NCBI GenBank assembly: GCA_045562755.1
Contig: JBJKVF010000006.1
Coordinates: 248,001 to 312,000, forward strand
Direction: 5' to 3'
Source of the DNA: GCA-002708145 sp045562755
Lineage (GTDB): Bacteria > Chloroflexota > Dehalococcoidia > Lucifugimonadales > Lucifugimonadaceae
DNA: 64,000 nt
Made by a program: the position numbers and the translations under genes. How positions within the stretch are numbered: the stretch's first letter is position 1; each line of letters starts with the position of its first letter. The notes beneath the pieces were generated by a model that was not told where the DNA came from, ran no database searches, and saw only the letters and a list, made by a program, of their open reading frames with translations. Shown piece by piece: positions 7,685 to 17,046 of the stretch.

Positions 7685-9409
7685 ATGACAAAAAAATCAA
7701 CAAGTAAATTAAATCATAAAAAATCAACTAAAAGACAAATTGGAAAGTGGAGAAGTTGGGAGACAACTGAAGGTGTAGCTAGAGCTCCTCACAGATCTAT
7801 GATGAGGGCTATGGGTTTGAATGACAATGATATAAACGCACCATTTATCGGTGTTGCTTCAACACATAATGAAGTTACACCATGTAATGCTGGAATTAAG
7901 CCTTTAGCAAATGAAGTTAAGAATGGTATTAGTTCTGCAAATGGAACGCCTTTCGAATTTGGTACTATAACAGTTTCTGATGCAATATCTATGGGTACAG
8001 AAGGAATGAAAGGATCGTTAGTTTCCAGAGAAATAATTGCAGATTCAATAGAAACAGTTTGCTTTGCTGAAAGATATGATGGTGTTGTTGCAATTGCTGG
8101 ATGTGATAAATCATTACCAGGTGCAATGATGGCTATGGCTAGACTAAATATACCAAGTGTATTTGTATATGGAGGATCAATTTTACCTGGTCGCTTAAAT
8201 GGTGAAGACTTGACTATTATCAGTGCGTTTGAAGCTGTTGGGAAAAGACAATCTGGAGAAATTAATGACAAACAACTAAAAGAAATTGAAATGCATGCAT
8301 GCCCTGGGGTCGGTTCATGTGGAGGAATGTTTACAGCCAATACAATGTCAAGTATTGGTGAAGCTATTGGTTTAAGTATCCCTGGATCTGCTTCAGAAGC
8401 AGCAGTTGATCAAAGAAAAAAAGACTCTTCTAGAGAAGCTGGAATAGCAGTAATGAACCTAGTAAGAGAAAATATACGACCTTCAGATATCTTAACGAAA
8501 AAAGCTTTTGAAAACGCTGTTACATTAGTTGTAGCAATGGGTGGGTCAACAAATACAGCTCTGCATCTTCCTGCAATTGCAAATGAAATGGGAATAAAAC
8601 TAACATTAAAAGAGATACATGATATTTCTATGCGAACGCCTCTTTTGGCAGATATGAAACCTGGAGGAAAATATGTAATGTTTGATTTAGATAAGGTAGG
8701 AGGAGTCCAGTTAGTTATGAAAAGATTACTCAATGCAGGATTATTACATGGAGATGAAATGACTGTCACGGGAAAGTCAATAAAAGAAAACTTAAGTAGT
8801 ATAGATATTAATTCTAAAGAAAATAATATTGTAAGACTCGTAGATAATCCTATTTCAAAAACAGGAGGCCTGGTAACATTATTTGGAAACTTGGCTCCTG
8901 ATGGGTGTGTATTAAAAGTTGCCGGGCATGATTTTGGGAAAAAATTTACTGGACCAGCAAAAGTTTTTGATCAGGAAGAGCAAGCTATGGAAGCTTTGAA
9001 AAAAAGAGAAATAAAAGCTGGAGATGTGGTAATTATAAGATATGAGGGACCAAAGGGAGGACCAGGAATGAGAGAAATGCTTTCTATTACTGGCGCATTA
9101 GTTGGTCAAGGACTAAGTGAAAGTGTTTATTTGATAACAGATGGAAGGTTTTCCGGGGGCTCTACAGGAGCTATAATCGGTCATTTAGGTCCTGAAGCAG
9201 CTGTAGGAGGTCCAATCGCAGCCGTTAATAATGGAGATATTATAGAAATAAATTTAGATAAATTCGAGCTTAATGTAAAAATCTCTGACGAGGAAATTAA
9301 AAATAGATTAGCTGATTGGAAACCAAGAAAACCATTATATGATAGAGGAACCTTAGGAAAATATATTAAGTTAGTACAACCAGCTTCAACAGGAGCAGTA
9401 ACTTCATGA
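7685..9409 (+). CDS. ilvD: Dihydroxy-acid dehydratase
   Basis: IlvD dehydrates 2,3-dihydroxy-isovalerate and its methylvalerate homologue in branched-chain amino acid synthesis, using an Fe-S cluster and Mg2+. Cluster cysteines are visible in GCDKSLPGAM and HACPGVGSCGGM, and the catalytic-serine motif GRFSGGSTG lies near the C-terminus. At 574 residues it is full length. The N-terminus is lysine-rich (MTKKSTSKLNHKKSTKRQ). No other ilv gene is nearby, so it is transcribed alone. Its stop overlaps the convergent M20 gene by 6 bp. Confidence 0.96.
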   Translation: MTKKSTSKLNHKKSTKRQIGKWRSWETTEGVARAPHRSMMRAMGLNDNDINAPFIGVASTHNEVTPCNAGIKPLANEVKNGISSANGTPFEFGTITVSDAISMGTEGMKGSLVSREIIADSIETVCFAERYDGVVAIAGCDKSLPGAMMAMARLNIPSVFVYGGSILPGRLNGEDLTIISAFEAVGKRQSGEINDKQLKEIEMHACPGVGSCGGMFTANTMSSIGEAIGLSIPGSASEAAVDQRKKDSSREAGIAVMNLVRENIRPSDILTKKAFENAVTLVVAMGGSTNTALHLPAIANEMGIKLTLKEIHDISMRTPLLADMKPGGKYVMFDLDKVGGVQLVMKRLLNAGLLHGDEMTVTGKSIKENLSSIDINSKENNIVRLVDNPISKTGGLVTLFGNLAPDGCVLKVAGHDFGKKFTGPAKVFDQEEQAMEALKKREIKAGDVVIIRYEGPKGGPGMREMLSITGALVGQGLSESVYLITDGRFSGGSTGAIIGHLGPEAAVGGPIAAVNNGDIIEINLDKFELNVKISDEEIKNRLADWKPRKPLYDRGTLGKYIKLVQPASTGAVTS

Positions 9410-10765
9410 CTTATCAATACACATTTTATAAGCGATAGCAATCATACTCTTTGTCCCAGATATTAGAGATGCGATACCTATGGATTCATTGGTTCCATGT
9501 ATATTATTTAAGGTGGAGTCATCCCCTGGATCTGAACCGTAAAAACCATAAGTAGTTGTACCTAAGTTTCTGGTATATGTTGAATCAGTAAAACCGGGGC
9601 TATGAAGTGGTATCCAACTTATTTCGTTGTTATTTTGTATAATTGACTGAGATTCAATGATTGCATCTGTTAAAGGTGAATTAATATCAGATTCGTTAGG
9701 TTCAGACATATACTCCAATTCATAAGACAAACCTTCTATATCTTGTGATATTTTTTTAATTTCAGATACAACATAATCAATTTTTTGAAATGGAAGATTT
9801 CTAACGTCACAAACTAATTCTATTTCCTCAGGAATGCTATTAGATTTTACTCCCCCTTGTATCATAGTTGGGGTTATAAGCATTTGTGATAATGCTTTAC
9901 ATAATGATGAAACTGCAGGATGAGATTTATCTAATTTTTTCACTATTTCATTGAAATTTTTTGAATCTATATTTTCTTCAATGCCGAAATTATGTAAGTG
10001 ATTAAAAAAAGGTAAAGAAGTTATAATTTCTGGATTATAATCATCCAAATTTTTTAATAATTTTGCTAGTTGAAAACTAGCATTTTTACCCATCCATGGA
10101 GTTGATGCATGCCCACTCTCACCTTTGATTCTAAATCTTAATTCCAATCTTCCTTTCTCTCCTATTCCAATAGAAAGAACCAATTTATTATCAGATTCAA
10201 TAGCAACACTTCCTCCTTCATTTATAGCAAATTCTGATTTAATTAGTTTAGGGTGTTTTTGTGAAAGCCATTTAAAACCCCACTTGCCTCCATTCTCTTC
10301 ATCAGCTCCACTAACCAACTTTAATCCATGATCTAGAATAATATTATTTCTCGTTAGTATTTTTATTGCCATCATTTGAGTAGTTAATAACGCTTTACAG
10401 TCATTTGAACCCCTACCGTATACTCTTCCTTCGTGTATAGTTCCAGAAAATGGATCAAATTTCCATTTATCCTCATTTTCAATTGGAACTACATCAGTAT
10501 GAGACATAAACATTAGCCTAGTTGTATTTGATTTGCTTGGATAATCTGATAGAAAATTACATCTATCTGGATCTCTACCAAGTAGTTTAGATTTTATTCC
10601 ATCATCAAGTAATGAACTCTGCAAATATTTTGCTACAGAAGTTTCATTTCCAGTAGGCATAGTACCAGAGTTAACTGAAGGAATTTGAGTTAATTCTTGA
10701 TTCATTCGAATAATTTCTTCAATTGAATTATCAACCTGATCTAATAAACTTTGTAAATTTGACAT
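9404..10765 (-). CDS. M20-family metallopeptidase (ArgE/DapE/CPG2-like)
   Basis: The di-zinc hydrolase motifs are clear: MSHTDVVP (first zinc histidine and aspartate), GRGSNDCKA (bridging aspartate) and DEENGG (catalytic glutamate). A dimerisation domain occupies the middle. The family removes acyl groups or C-terminal amino acids from small peptides and acylated amino acids. I set the start at the ATG at 10765 because GGAG lies just before it; the frame is open back to 10798. This gives 453 residues with no signal peptide, so it is cytoplasmic. Substrate unknown. Confidence 0.85.
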   Translation of the reverse strand: MSNLQSLLDQVDNSIEEIIRMNQELTQIPSVNSGTMPTGNETSVAKYLQSSLLDDGIKSKLLGRDPDRCNFLSDYPSKSNTTRLMFMSHTDVVPIENEDKWKFDPFSGTIHEGRVYGRGSNDCKALLTTQMMAIKILTRNNIILDHGLKLVSGADEENGGKWGFKWLSQKHPKLIKSEFAINEGGSVAIESDNKLVLSIGIGEKGRLELRFRIKGESGHASTPWMGKNASFQLAKLLKNLDDYNPEIITSLPFFNHLHNFGIEENIDSKNFNEIVKKLDKSHPAVSSLCKALSQMLITPTMIQGGVKSNSIPEEIELVCDVRNLPFQKIDYVVSEIKKISQDIEGLSYELEYMSEPNESDINSPLTDAIIESQSIIQNNNEISWIPLHSPGFTDSTYTRNLGTTTYGFYGSDPGDDSTLNNIHGTNESIGIASLISGTKSMIAIAYKMCIDKS

Positions 10766-10832
10766 TATTTCTCCATAACGACTTTTTTTCGTTTTCAATA
10801 TAATAAGTTAAATTATATTAAATAAATATATT

Positions 10833-11855
10833 ATGAATACTACTAATTTAAATAAAACACTAGTCTTTATATTTTTTGCTACTTCAATTTTTATGATTTT
10901 TGGTTGTAACAGCAACAGCAAAGAAAAAATAGATATTTATCCAATAGTATTCTCTTTTTCAAAAGAAGAAAATATCGATATATATAAATTAGCAAATATT
11001 GATGATGAAATAGTCAAATTAACAACAGATAAATCAAATGAAACAAATCCAGTATGGTCGCCAGATAAAAATAAAATAGCATATTTGTCTAATAAGAACG
11101 ATAAACCTAATTTATGGGTAATGGATTCTAACGGAAAATCGAAACAAGAAATTTTAGAATCCAACGTAGAAGTAGAACAATTTTACTGGTCACCTGACTC
11201 AAAAAAAATAGTAGCTAAAACAAAAAAAAATGATAGTTTAAGTATAATTATTATCGATATTAATGAAAGTTCGCAAGAAATATTAAATTTACCTTATGAA
11301 AAAATAGATATCGGAGATTGGTCTCCTGATGGTAAATGGATAGTTTATACTGTTCAGGACAATAAATATAGAGGTATAAAAAGGAAAAATCTCAGTGGAG
11401 TAGATGAATTTACTATAACCGAAGAAAATGATTATTCACCAAGATGGTCTCCTAATGGTAAATGGATAGCTTTTTTTCGACAAAAAAACATAGGAAAATA
11501 TGATTTAATTTACACAAATATAGATGGGACTAAAAGTGAAATATTAATAGAAAACCTTAATAATAAGATTGATTATGATTGGTCGAATGATAGTAAAAAT
11601 ATTATTTTTTCAAAAGAAGATGATGAATCTAAAATGAACGAAATTTATAAAGTAGACATTAAAAATAAATTTGTAGAACAACTTACTTATAATAGAGTTA
11701 ATGATACTAATCCTAAGTCGAATAACAAAAATTCAAAAATAATTTTTTCCTCTGAAAATGGAAATATAATAGATTTATACTCTATGTTGATTGACGGATC
11801 AGAACAAACAAGAATAACTAAAAATTCAGAAAAATTCTTAAACGCAGATTGGTAG
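10833..11855 (+). CDS. TolB-like beta-propeller lipoprotein (PD40 repeats)
   Basis: The N-terminus is a lipoprotein signal: a hydrophobic stretch followed by the lipobox IFGC with Cys25. The rest is a series of WD40-like/PD40 blades. Each carries a W-S-P-D/N-G/S-K motif, for example PVWSPDKNK, FYWSPDSKK, GDWSPDGKW, PRWSPNGKW and YDWSNDSKN. Such propellers usually bind proteins or glycans on the outer face of the membrane. At 340 residues there are about six blades and no enzymatic domain. No tol or pal genes are near, so a TolB role is not implied. Confidence 0.8.
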   Translation: MNTTNLNKTLVFIFFATSIFMIFGCNSNSKEKIDIYPIVFSFSKEENIDIYKLANIDDEIVKLTTDKSNETNPVWSPDKNKIAYLSNKNDKPNLWVMDSNGKSKQEILESNVEVEQFYWSPDSKKIVAKTKKNDSLSIIIIDINESSQEILNLPYEKIDIGDWSPDGKWIVYTVQDNKYRGIKRKNLSGVDEFTITEENDYSPRWSPNGKWIAFFRQKNIGKYDLIYTNIDGTKSEILIENLNNKIDYDWSNDSKNIIFSKEDDESKMNEIYKVDIKNKFVEQLTYNRVNDTNPKSNNKNSKIIFSSENGNIIDLYSMLIDGSEQTRITKNSEKFLNADW

Positions 11856-11857
11856 AT

Positions 11858-12742
11858 TTATCCTAAACCAATTTTTCCTAACCACCCTGGAGTTTTATCA
11901 TCATCACTTTTTTCACTACTCATAGAGTTTCTTAACTCAGGAGGCTTAGGACTAGAAGCATCATTTACAGATGAGTTTCCACCTATTTTTCTCCTGGTTG
12001 GAGTTTTTCTAATTGTAGATTTTGAATCAGTGGGTTTATTCCTTGAATAGGTTTTTCTTGGAGTAGAAGTAGGTCTAGAAGGTCTAGATGATTTAGTTAG
12101 TGCTTTATCTTCACCATTGGGTGAAGCTGCTTCATCAGTTACCTTAGATCTTCTTGAAGTTACTGCAGCCCTGCTTCTAGCTTTAGATCTAGTCATCCAT
12201 AATCCAGTAAAAAATGTTTTATTTAGCCTTAATGAGTAATCAGCCACTTTACTTGATTCAGTAGAAAGATTGCTATCAAAAGCAGCAACTTCTATATGTT
12301 TTCCGATATCTTTAACTGTCTGTAAAGCCGGATAAAAATCTGCATCACCGCTAACAACTATAGCTGTATCAAATTGATCTTGATATGCATGTGCAACTAA
12401 ATCTGTTGCTAGCATAACATCTACACCTTTTTCTACTAAAGTATCACCTCTTTGTTTCCAAATACCTAATCTAACTTCAAGAAATGGAGTCTCGTACATT
12501 GAATCTAAAAATTTCTTTTGATCTTGTACCATGCTTGCAGAAGTTTCATTATCTTGCTTGACATTGTAGTAATACGTTCTTCTTAAAGATCGTCCATCTG
12601 CAAGCTTTTTTGAAAATTTGTCAAATTGCAAATCATGCCTACCGCAGTTTTGAGATAAAACGTGATATAAGTTACTACCATCTATATAGACCATCACGCG
12701 ATCGGTGTTATTAATTGATAATTTAGAAGTATTCGAGGGCAT
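11858..12742 (-). CDS. NYN-domain (LabA/DUF88) putative RNase with long basic tail
   Basis: Residues about 15-160 form a NYN domain of the PIN-like nuclease fold. Conserved acidic residues are seen in VYIDGSN (Asp21), GVDVMLATD and VVSGDADF (131-136). Related proteins are predicted RNases. Residues about 185-294 are a low-complexity tail rich in Ser, Thr, Pro, Arg and Lys, probably disordered and able to bind nucleic acid. The last residues are GWLGKIGLG. It is a single gene, convergent with the propeller lipoprotein at a distance of 2 bp. Confidence 0.8.
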   Translation of the reverse strand: MPSNTSKLSINNTDRVMVYIDGSNLYHVLSQNCGRHDLQFDKFSKKLADGRSLRRTYYYNVKQDNETSASMVQDQKKFLDSMYETPFLEVRLGIWKQRGDTLVEKGVDVMLATDLVAHAYQDQFDTAIVVSGDADFYPALQTVKDIGKHIEVAAFDSNLSTESSKVADYSLRLNKTFFTGLWMTRSKARSRAAVTSRRSKVTDEAASPNGEDKALTKSSRPSRPTSTPRKTYSRNKPTDSKSTIRKTPTRRKIGGNSSVNDASSPKPPELRNSMSSEKSDDDKTPGWLGKIGLG

Positions 12743-12910
12743 TTGATTTCCAATCTAGTAAATAAGAGATTTTAATTTGTAAAAATCATCTTTAGTAAAT
12801 AAAATAAAAAAATATATAATAACATTGTATAACATAATCTAATAAACTTAATCATTTACAAGAAATTAGTATAAAAAAATAAGACTAATGACAATAATAG
12901 GTTGGGAAAT

Positions 12911-13600
12911 ATGAAAACTATAGAACAATTTGCTACTCCATGTGAAATGCCCAATGGACTCCAATGGACTGATGAAGGTCTTTTTATAATGGATCAAAAA
13001 ACCGATAACGTATATGTTGTTGATGATAATGGAGATCTTATAAGAGTGATCAATACACCAACAGCTAATGGGTCAGGTATAACTGTTGGAGGTGGATATC
13101 TTTGGACAGCTTCAAATGGTGATGCAGTTGCTAGACCTAGAAGGTCTACGGATACTGGAATATCGTTCATATATCAGCTCGATTTAATCACTGGTGAACC
13201 AATCGATAGATTTGAAACACCAGATAAAGGTGGTATTCATGGAATTGAATGGGATGATGGAAATATTTGGATAACAGCATTTAGTCCGCCATCCTTATAT
13301 TTAGTAGAAAGTAAGAGCTTTAATATTATTAAGAAATTACCTGTTAATTTACCACGATTACATGGATTAGCTAGAGTCAATAATGGCATTTGGTGTGCCC
13401 ATACAACAGATAATGTAATTATCAAATATTGTACTGAAACTGGTAAAGAAAAAGAGGTAATTAAGTTAGACAAAGGTGATGCATACATTCACGGTTTGAG
13501 TGTAAAAAAAGACGAGCTATGGTACTCTGATTCTAATTTTGCAGGAAAACATGATACTGCAATTTTAGGTAAACCAGAGATTGGTAAAATAAATTACTAA
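12911..13600 (+). CDS. Beta-propeller protein, SMP-30/YncE-like
   Basis: The 229-residue protein consists of propeller-like repeats, with blades such as PNGLQWTDEGLFIMD, GIEWDDGNIWITAF and GLARVNNGIWCAHT. It resembles the SMP-30/gluconolactonase and YncE superfamilies. It has no signal peptide and is shorter than a typical six-blade lactonase. I prefer the ATG at 12911 over an in-frame TTG at 12902. It lies 4 bp upstream of an amidohydrolase of a lactonase-like family, which suggests a joint role in handling a lactone or sugar acid. Catalytic metal ligands could not be assigned with confidence. Confidence 0.6.
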   Translation: MKTIEQFATPCEMPNGLQWTDEGLFIMDQKTDNVYVVDDNGDLIRVINTPTANGSGITVGGGYLWTASNGDAVARPRRSTDTGISFIYQLDLITGEPIDRFETPDKGGIHGIEWDDGNIWITAFSPPSLYLVESKSFNIIKKLPVNLPRLHGLARVNNGIWCAHTTDNVIIKYCTETGKEKEVIKLDKGDAYIHGLSVKKDELWYSDSNFAGKHDTAILGKPEIGKINY

Positions 13601-13604
13601 CAAT

Positions 13605-14441
13605 ATGGATAAGTTCTTAAAAATTGATAGCCACCAACATTTCTGGGAAATAGATAGGTTTGATTATTCCTGGATGGATAAAGATAGTCCTCTAAGAAAA
13701 AATTTTTTACCGAGAGACTTACATAAAATCATAGAAGAAAATGATGTAGATAAAACTATAATAGTTCAAGCAGTACCATCAATTGAAGAAACATTTTGGC
13801 TTTTAGAAATAGCAGAACAGTATGATTTTATTGCTGGAGTAGTTGGATGGGTAGACCTTACGGATAAAAAAATTGAACTTAGTCTTGACAAATTACAAAA
13901 AAATCAATACCTGAAAGGTATTAGACACTTATGGGAAACTGATAACGACCCTGAATGGATTATAAATTCCGGGGGTGTAAGAGGTTTGGAGGTTATTGCA
14001 GAAAGAAATTTGACTTTTGATTTCCTAGCCAGACCTAGAAATTTAATTTTTATTCCAAAAATTATGAGTTTAGTACCTAATCTAAAGGCTGTTTTAGATC
14101 ATATAGGTAAACCTGAAATATCAAATAAAAAAATACAACCTTGGTTAAACGATATAAGAAAAATCTCTAGCATAGACAATGTTTTCTGTAAACTATCTGG
14201 AATGATAACTGAAGCTGACCATTTGAGTTGGGAAATAGATGACTTGAGACCATATGTTCATCATGTTTTATCATTATTTGGTCCAGACAGGATAATGTAT
14301 GGGAGCGATTGGCCAGTTGCAACATTAGCTGGAGATTATAAAGATGTAAAGAATTCTATTAGTGAAATCTTAACAGAACTAGACGTAACATCAAAAAAGA
14401 AAATATTTGGTGAAAATGCCAAAAAATTTTATAAAATCTAA
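13605..14441 (+). CDS. Amidohydrolase-2 family metal-dependent hydrolase (COG3618 type)
   Basis: This TIM-barrel hydrolase carries the N-terminal metal motif SHQHFWE, an internal LDHIGKPE and the C-terminal GSDWPVA aspartate. The arrangement is typical of the group containing L-rhamnono- and L-fucono-lactonases and 2-pyrone-4,6-dicarboxylate lactonase. At 278 residues it is full length and cytoplasmic. The preceding propeller gene ends 4 bp before, so the two are probably co-transcribed. The gene ends 3 bp from the convergent monooxygenase gene. The substrate is likely a lactone or sugar acid, but this is inference. Confidence 0.8.
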   Translation: MDKFLKIDSHQHFWEIDRFDYSWMDKDSPLRKNFLPRDLHKIIEENDVDKTIIVQAVPSIEETFWLLEIAEQYDFIAGVVGWVDLTDKKIELSLDKLQKNQYLKGIRHLWETDNDPEWIINSGGVRGLEVIAERNLTFDFLARPRNLIFIPKIMSLVPNLKAVLDHIGKPEISNKKIQPWLNDIRKISSIDNVFCKLSGMITEADHLSWEIDDLRPYVHHVLSLFGPDRIMYGSDWPVATLAGDYKDVKNSISEILTELDVTSKKKIFGENAKKFYKI

Positions 14442-14444
14442 AGG

Positions 14445-15146
14445 TTATCCTTGTGGCTTTCCTGATGACCACTTCCAATTATCTGGAGGCCAAATATTTT
14501 TACCTACTCTTCTCGTTAATCCAGTATCCTTCGATTCATCATACCAATCCTTAACAGTCTGAATCCATAAATTTATGTGAGGAGTTCCTTTGTGGTAATC
14601 AAATGCTTTTTCATTAACATATACTTCGTAAAGATATATCTCAGATTTATCATTAATATTTTGATACACATCAAATCGTAAGCAACCTTGCTCTTGGCTA
14701 GTTGATCCTAAGCCATCTAAATTTACTGCATCTATAAAGTCATCAATATTATCTAATTTTATATATTTTGGAGCATGTATTATATGTAATCCAGATTCAA
14801 AATAATCATTTTTAACCGCATCATTATTTTTCGAGTCCCAACATGCATCCATTAGTGGAAAAACAGGCTTACAAAACGAAACTTCAGGTTGTGATAATAA
14901 TAAATCTTTGACTGCTCTATCCCATTGCTTAAAATGAGGATAAGTGAGATGATCTTCAAAAGCTTCTTTATCATTATATATTTCACAAAATCCAAAAAGA
15001 TTGGGTTTGTCATTATCTTGTACTATATCAAATCTTCTACACCCCGGTTCAAATTCTACTGAACCCCTTGCGTCACTGATTGATTCATTAATAAACTCAG
15101 CTATCTTATCTTTCTTTACTTCTAACCTGACCATTACTATATACAT
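14445..15146 (-). CDS. Tandem antibiotic-biosynthesis-monooxygenase (ABM) domain protein
   Basis: Two copies of the small ferredoxin-like ABM/YgiN domain lie in one chain. Each has the same layout: an N-terminal strand, EPGCRRFDIVQD or EQGCLRFDVYQN, then FGFCEIYNDKEAFEDH or IYLYEVYVNEKAFDYH, then an LWIQTVKDW-like helix. Single-domain relatives form dimers and act on quinols or autoinducer-type molecules; this fusion would be a covalent dimer. It has 233 residues and no signal peptide. It lies just downstream of the large membrane-protein gene (2-bp gap), so both may be on one transcript. Confidence 0.75.
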   Translation of the reverse strand: MYIVMVRLEVKKDKIAEFINESISDARGSVEFEPGCRRFDIVQDNDKPNLFGFCEIYNDKEAFEDHLTYPHFKQWDRAVKDLLLSQPEVSFCKPVFPLMDACWDSKNNDAVKNDYFESGLHIIHAPKYIKLDNIDDFIDAVNLDGLGSTSQEQGCLRFDVYQNINDKSEIYLYEVYVNEKAFDYHKGTPHINLWIQTVKDWYDESKDTGLTRRVGKNIWPPDNWKWSSGKPQG

Positions 15147-15148
15147 AA

Positions 15149-17032
15149 TTAGCTTCTTTCCTTTTTATTTTTTTTCTTTGTGTAAACAAATGATAATATG
15201 AAAATTATCATACTGGGTAATATATAAACAATCAAAGCATTCATGAACATTCCATCAATCCATGCATTCTTAATACTTACTATCTGTGAAATGAAATTAT
15301 CGCTATTCAATTCATAACTTAATTTGGAAAAAGTATTTATAGACTCTGGAAAAGGTATATCTTCTAAATATGGTCTTATATCAACTAACTTTATTACCTG
15401 AATTATTAACCCAATTAATAAACTAAAAATCAGAATGAGGCAGCTAGTATTTCTAATCCATAATAAAGAAATCATATTTTTAATTTTATAATTATTAAAT
15501 ACAAATCCGAATATCAAAAAAGTCACAACAAAACCTAAAATCCAAAATCGTTCTAACATTTTAATTTGATTAATATAATTTCTAAATTCATCAAATTCTC
15601 TTAGTTTCAAACCAATAATTGCCTCTAAGTTTTTATTAGTGATATTGCCAGAAAGAAAATGCCTAATATCTTCAATACCAATACTTTCTTCCTCAGAAGA
15701 AAATAAAGCAATTAAATCTTCATTAGATAAAGTGTATCCTTCTGAAATAATTTTTCTAAGATTAATTAATTCGGAATCATCTCCTACAAGACCTTCCACA
15801 TCTTCTGATGTAAGATCAAGCTTTGATGGAAATTGCTCATTTATAAATTTGTCTACTTCATCATTTATAATTTTTATCATTTCATCATAAAAAATATAAA
15901 TAGCAATCTGTCCTCCAGGAATACAATTAGGTTTATTTTTCTTGGAAATTGAAGAAGTTGCAATAGCTGATTGAATAGTATTTTGACATGCAGGTAATTC
16001 TGTTAATAAATTATCCAATTTATTTTTCCCAAATTTCTTAAGCTCATTTGCTGCTGCTAATTGTCTATCAGTTAAATCGATGGTATAAGATAAATCATCT
16101 TTTTCAACTATTAAGTAACTCACAGAAGAATCAATTATAGCATTGCCATGCTTTGCTACCCAATCTTTTGGTGCTATAGCTTTAAAAACAGATAAAACTT
16201 CTTCCTGCGTGGCAGTTATTCCGTATCCGAAATCCGTTAAATTACCTAAATTATTTTCTAATAATGGATTTAATAACTTCTTAAGAACTAGATCATATAA
16301 GGTATCATCTTCATTAAGTTTATTTTTTAATACTTTTGCGGCAATTACCACCCTGTCATCAATAGGTATTGTAACAAGAAAATTTTCATCCTCTTTAGTC
16401 ATAAAATATACAGCTGAATCATGTATTAAAAATAAATTATCTTCAATCCATTTATCAGGGAAGATTTCATCTAAAGCACTCTTAATCTCTTCATCAGTAT
16501 ATTCAAATCCTAAATCTTTAGTCAAAGATTGCAAAATTTCTTTAGACTGAACTGACAAAACATCCTTTAAAAGCTTAGGTAGTTTTAGATCTGCAGAAAG
16601 AGTTCTAAAGTTGGGAATTGAATTTTTCATTACTAAATCAAATTCATAATCTAAAGCTAAATTGTGATTTTCTTTATTTATTAACATAATTATTTCAGAT
16701 AATGTAAGTTTGGTCTTTTCTTTAAAATGATCTTTACTAATTAAAGTTTTTACATATAAATTAATTGATTTTTTTGCAGATTCATCATCATAAAATTTAA
16801 CTAATTTAGAATTTTCATTGGATGTATTAACTTCATAGCCTTTTTCAACAATATCTTCTACCAACAAAGTAATTAATGAGTCATAAAAATAATCATAAAA
16901 ATTCGCTTTTTCTAAAGTACTATTTAGCGAATTTTTATTAGTTAATGTGGCTGATATATGATTAAACAATATAGCTGCAGATAGTAATACAAATAAAATA
17001 ATACCTAAAAGTATTAAAATTATTTTTTTCAT
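15149..17032 (-). CDS. Unknown membrane protein with an internal duplicated domain
   Basis: I do not recognise this 627-residue protein. It starts with a membrane segment (about 4-24), continues with a long polar region (about 30-490), and ends with three membrane segments (about 495-512, 523-548, 597-617) and a lysine-rich tail. The polar part should therefore be extracytoplasmic. It contains two related blocks, about 176-240 and 268-338. Each has a DEEI/QEEV helix start, FPDKWI or APKDWV, HDSAVYF or IDSSVSYL, then PIDDRVVIAAKVLKNKL or LTDRQLAAANELKKF. AGGA precedes the ATG. Neighbours (MFS exporter, ABM protein) do not define a function. Confidence 0.7.
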   Translation of the reverse strand: MKKIILILLGIILFVLLSAAILFNHISATLTNKNSLNSTLEKANFYDYFYDSLITLLVEDIVEKGYEVNTSNENSKLVKFYDDESAKKSINLYVKTLISKDHFKEKTKLTLSEIIMLINKENHNLALDYEFDLVMKNSIPNFRTLSADLKLPKLLKDVLSVQSKEILQSLTKDLGFEYTDEEIKSALDEIFPDKWIEDNLFLIHDSAVYFMTKEDENFLVTIPIDDRVVIAAKVLKNKLNEDDTLYDLVLKKLLNPLLENNLGNLTDFGYGITATQEEVLSVFKAIAPKDWVAKHGNAIIDSSVSYLIVEKDDLSYTIDLTDRQLAAANELKKFGKNKLDNLLTELPACQNTIQSAIATSSISKKNKPNCIPGGQIAIYIFYDEMIKIINDEVDKFINEQFPSKLDLTSEDVEGLVGDDSELINLRKIISEGYTLSNEDLIALFSSEEESIGIEDIRHFLSGNITNKNLEAIIGLKLREFDEFRNYINQIKMLERFWILGFVVTFLIFGFVFNNYKIKNMISLLWIRNTSCLILIFSLLIGLIIQVIKLVDIRPYLEDIPFPESINTFSKLSYELNSDNFISQIVSIKNAWIDGMFMNALIVYILPSMIIFILSFVYTKKKNKKERS

Positions 17033-17046
17033 TTTTTTATCCTAAC

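Noticed and set aside
7789..8340. Long open frame opposite ilvD
   Set aside because: It is a shadow of the conserved ilvD codons and has no family features or ribosome site.
15045..15066. tRNA T-arm-like GGTTCAAATTC inside 14.4-15.1 kb
   Set aside because: No acceptor, D or anticodon arms surround it, and it lies within the conserved ABM coding sequence.
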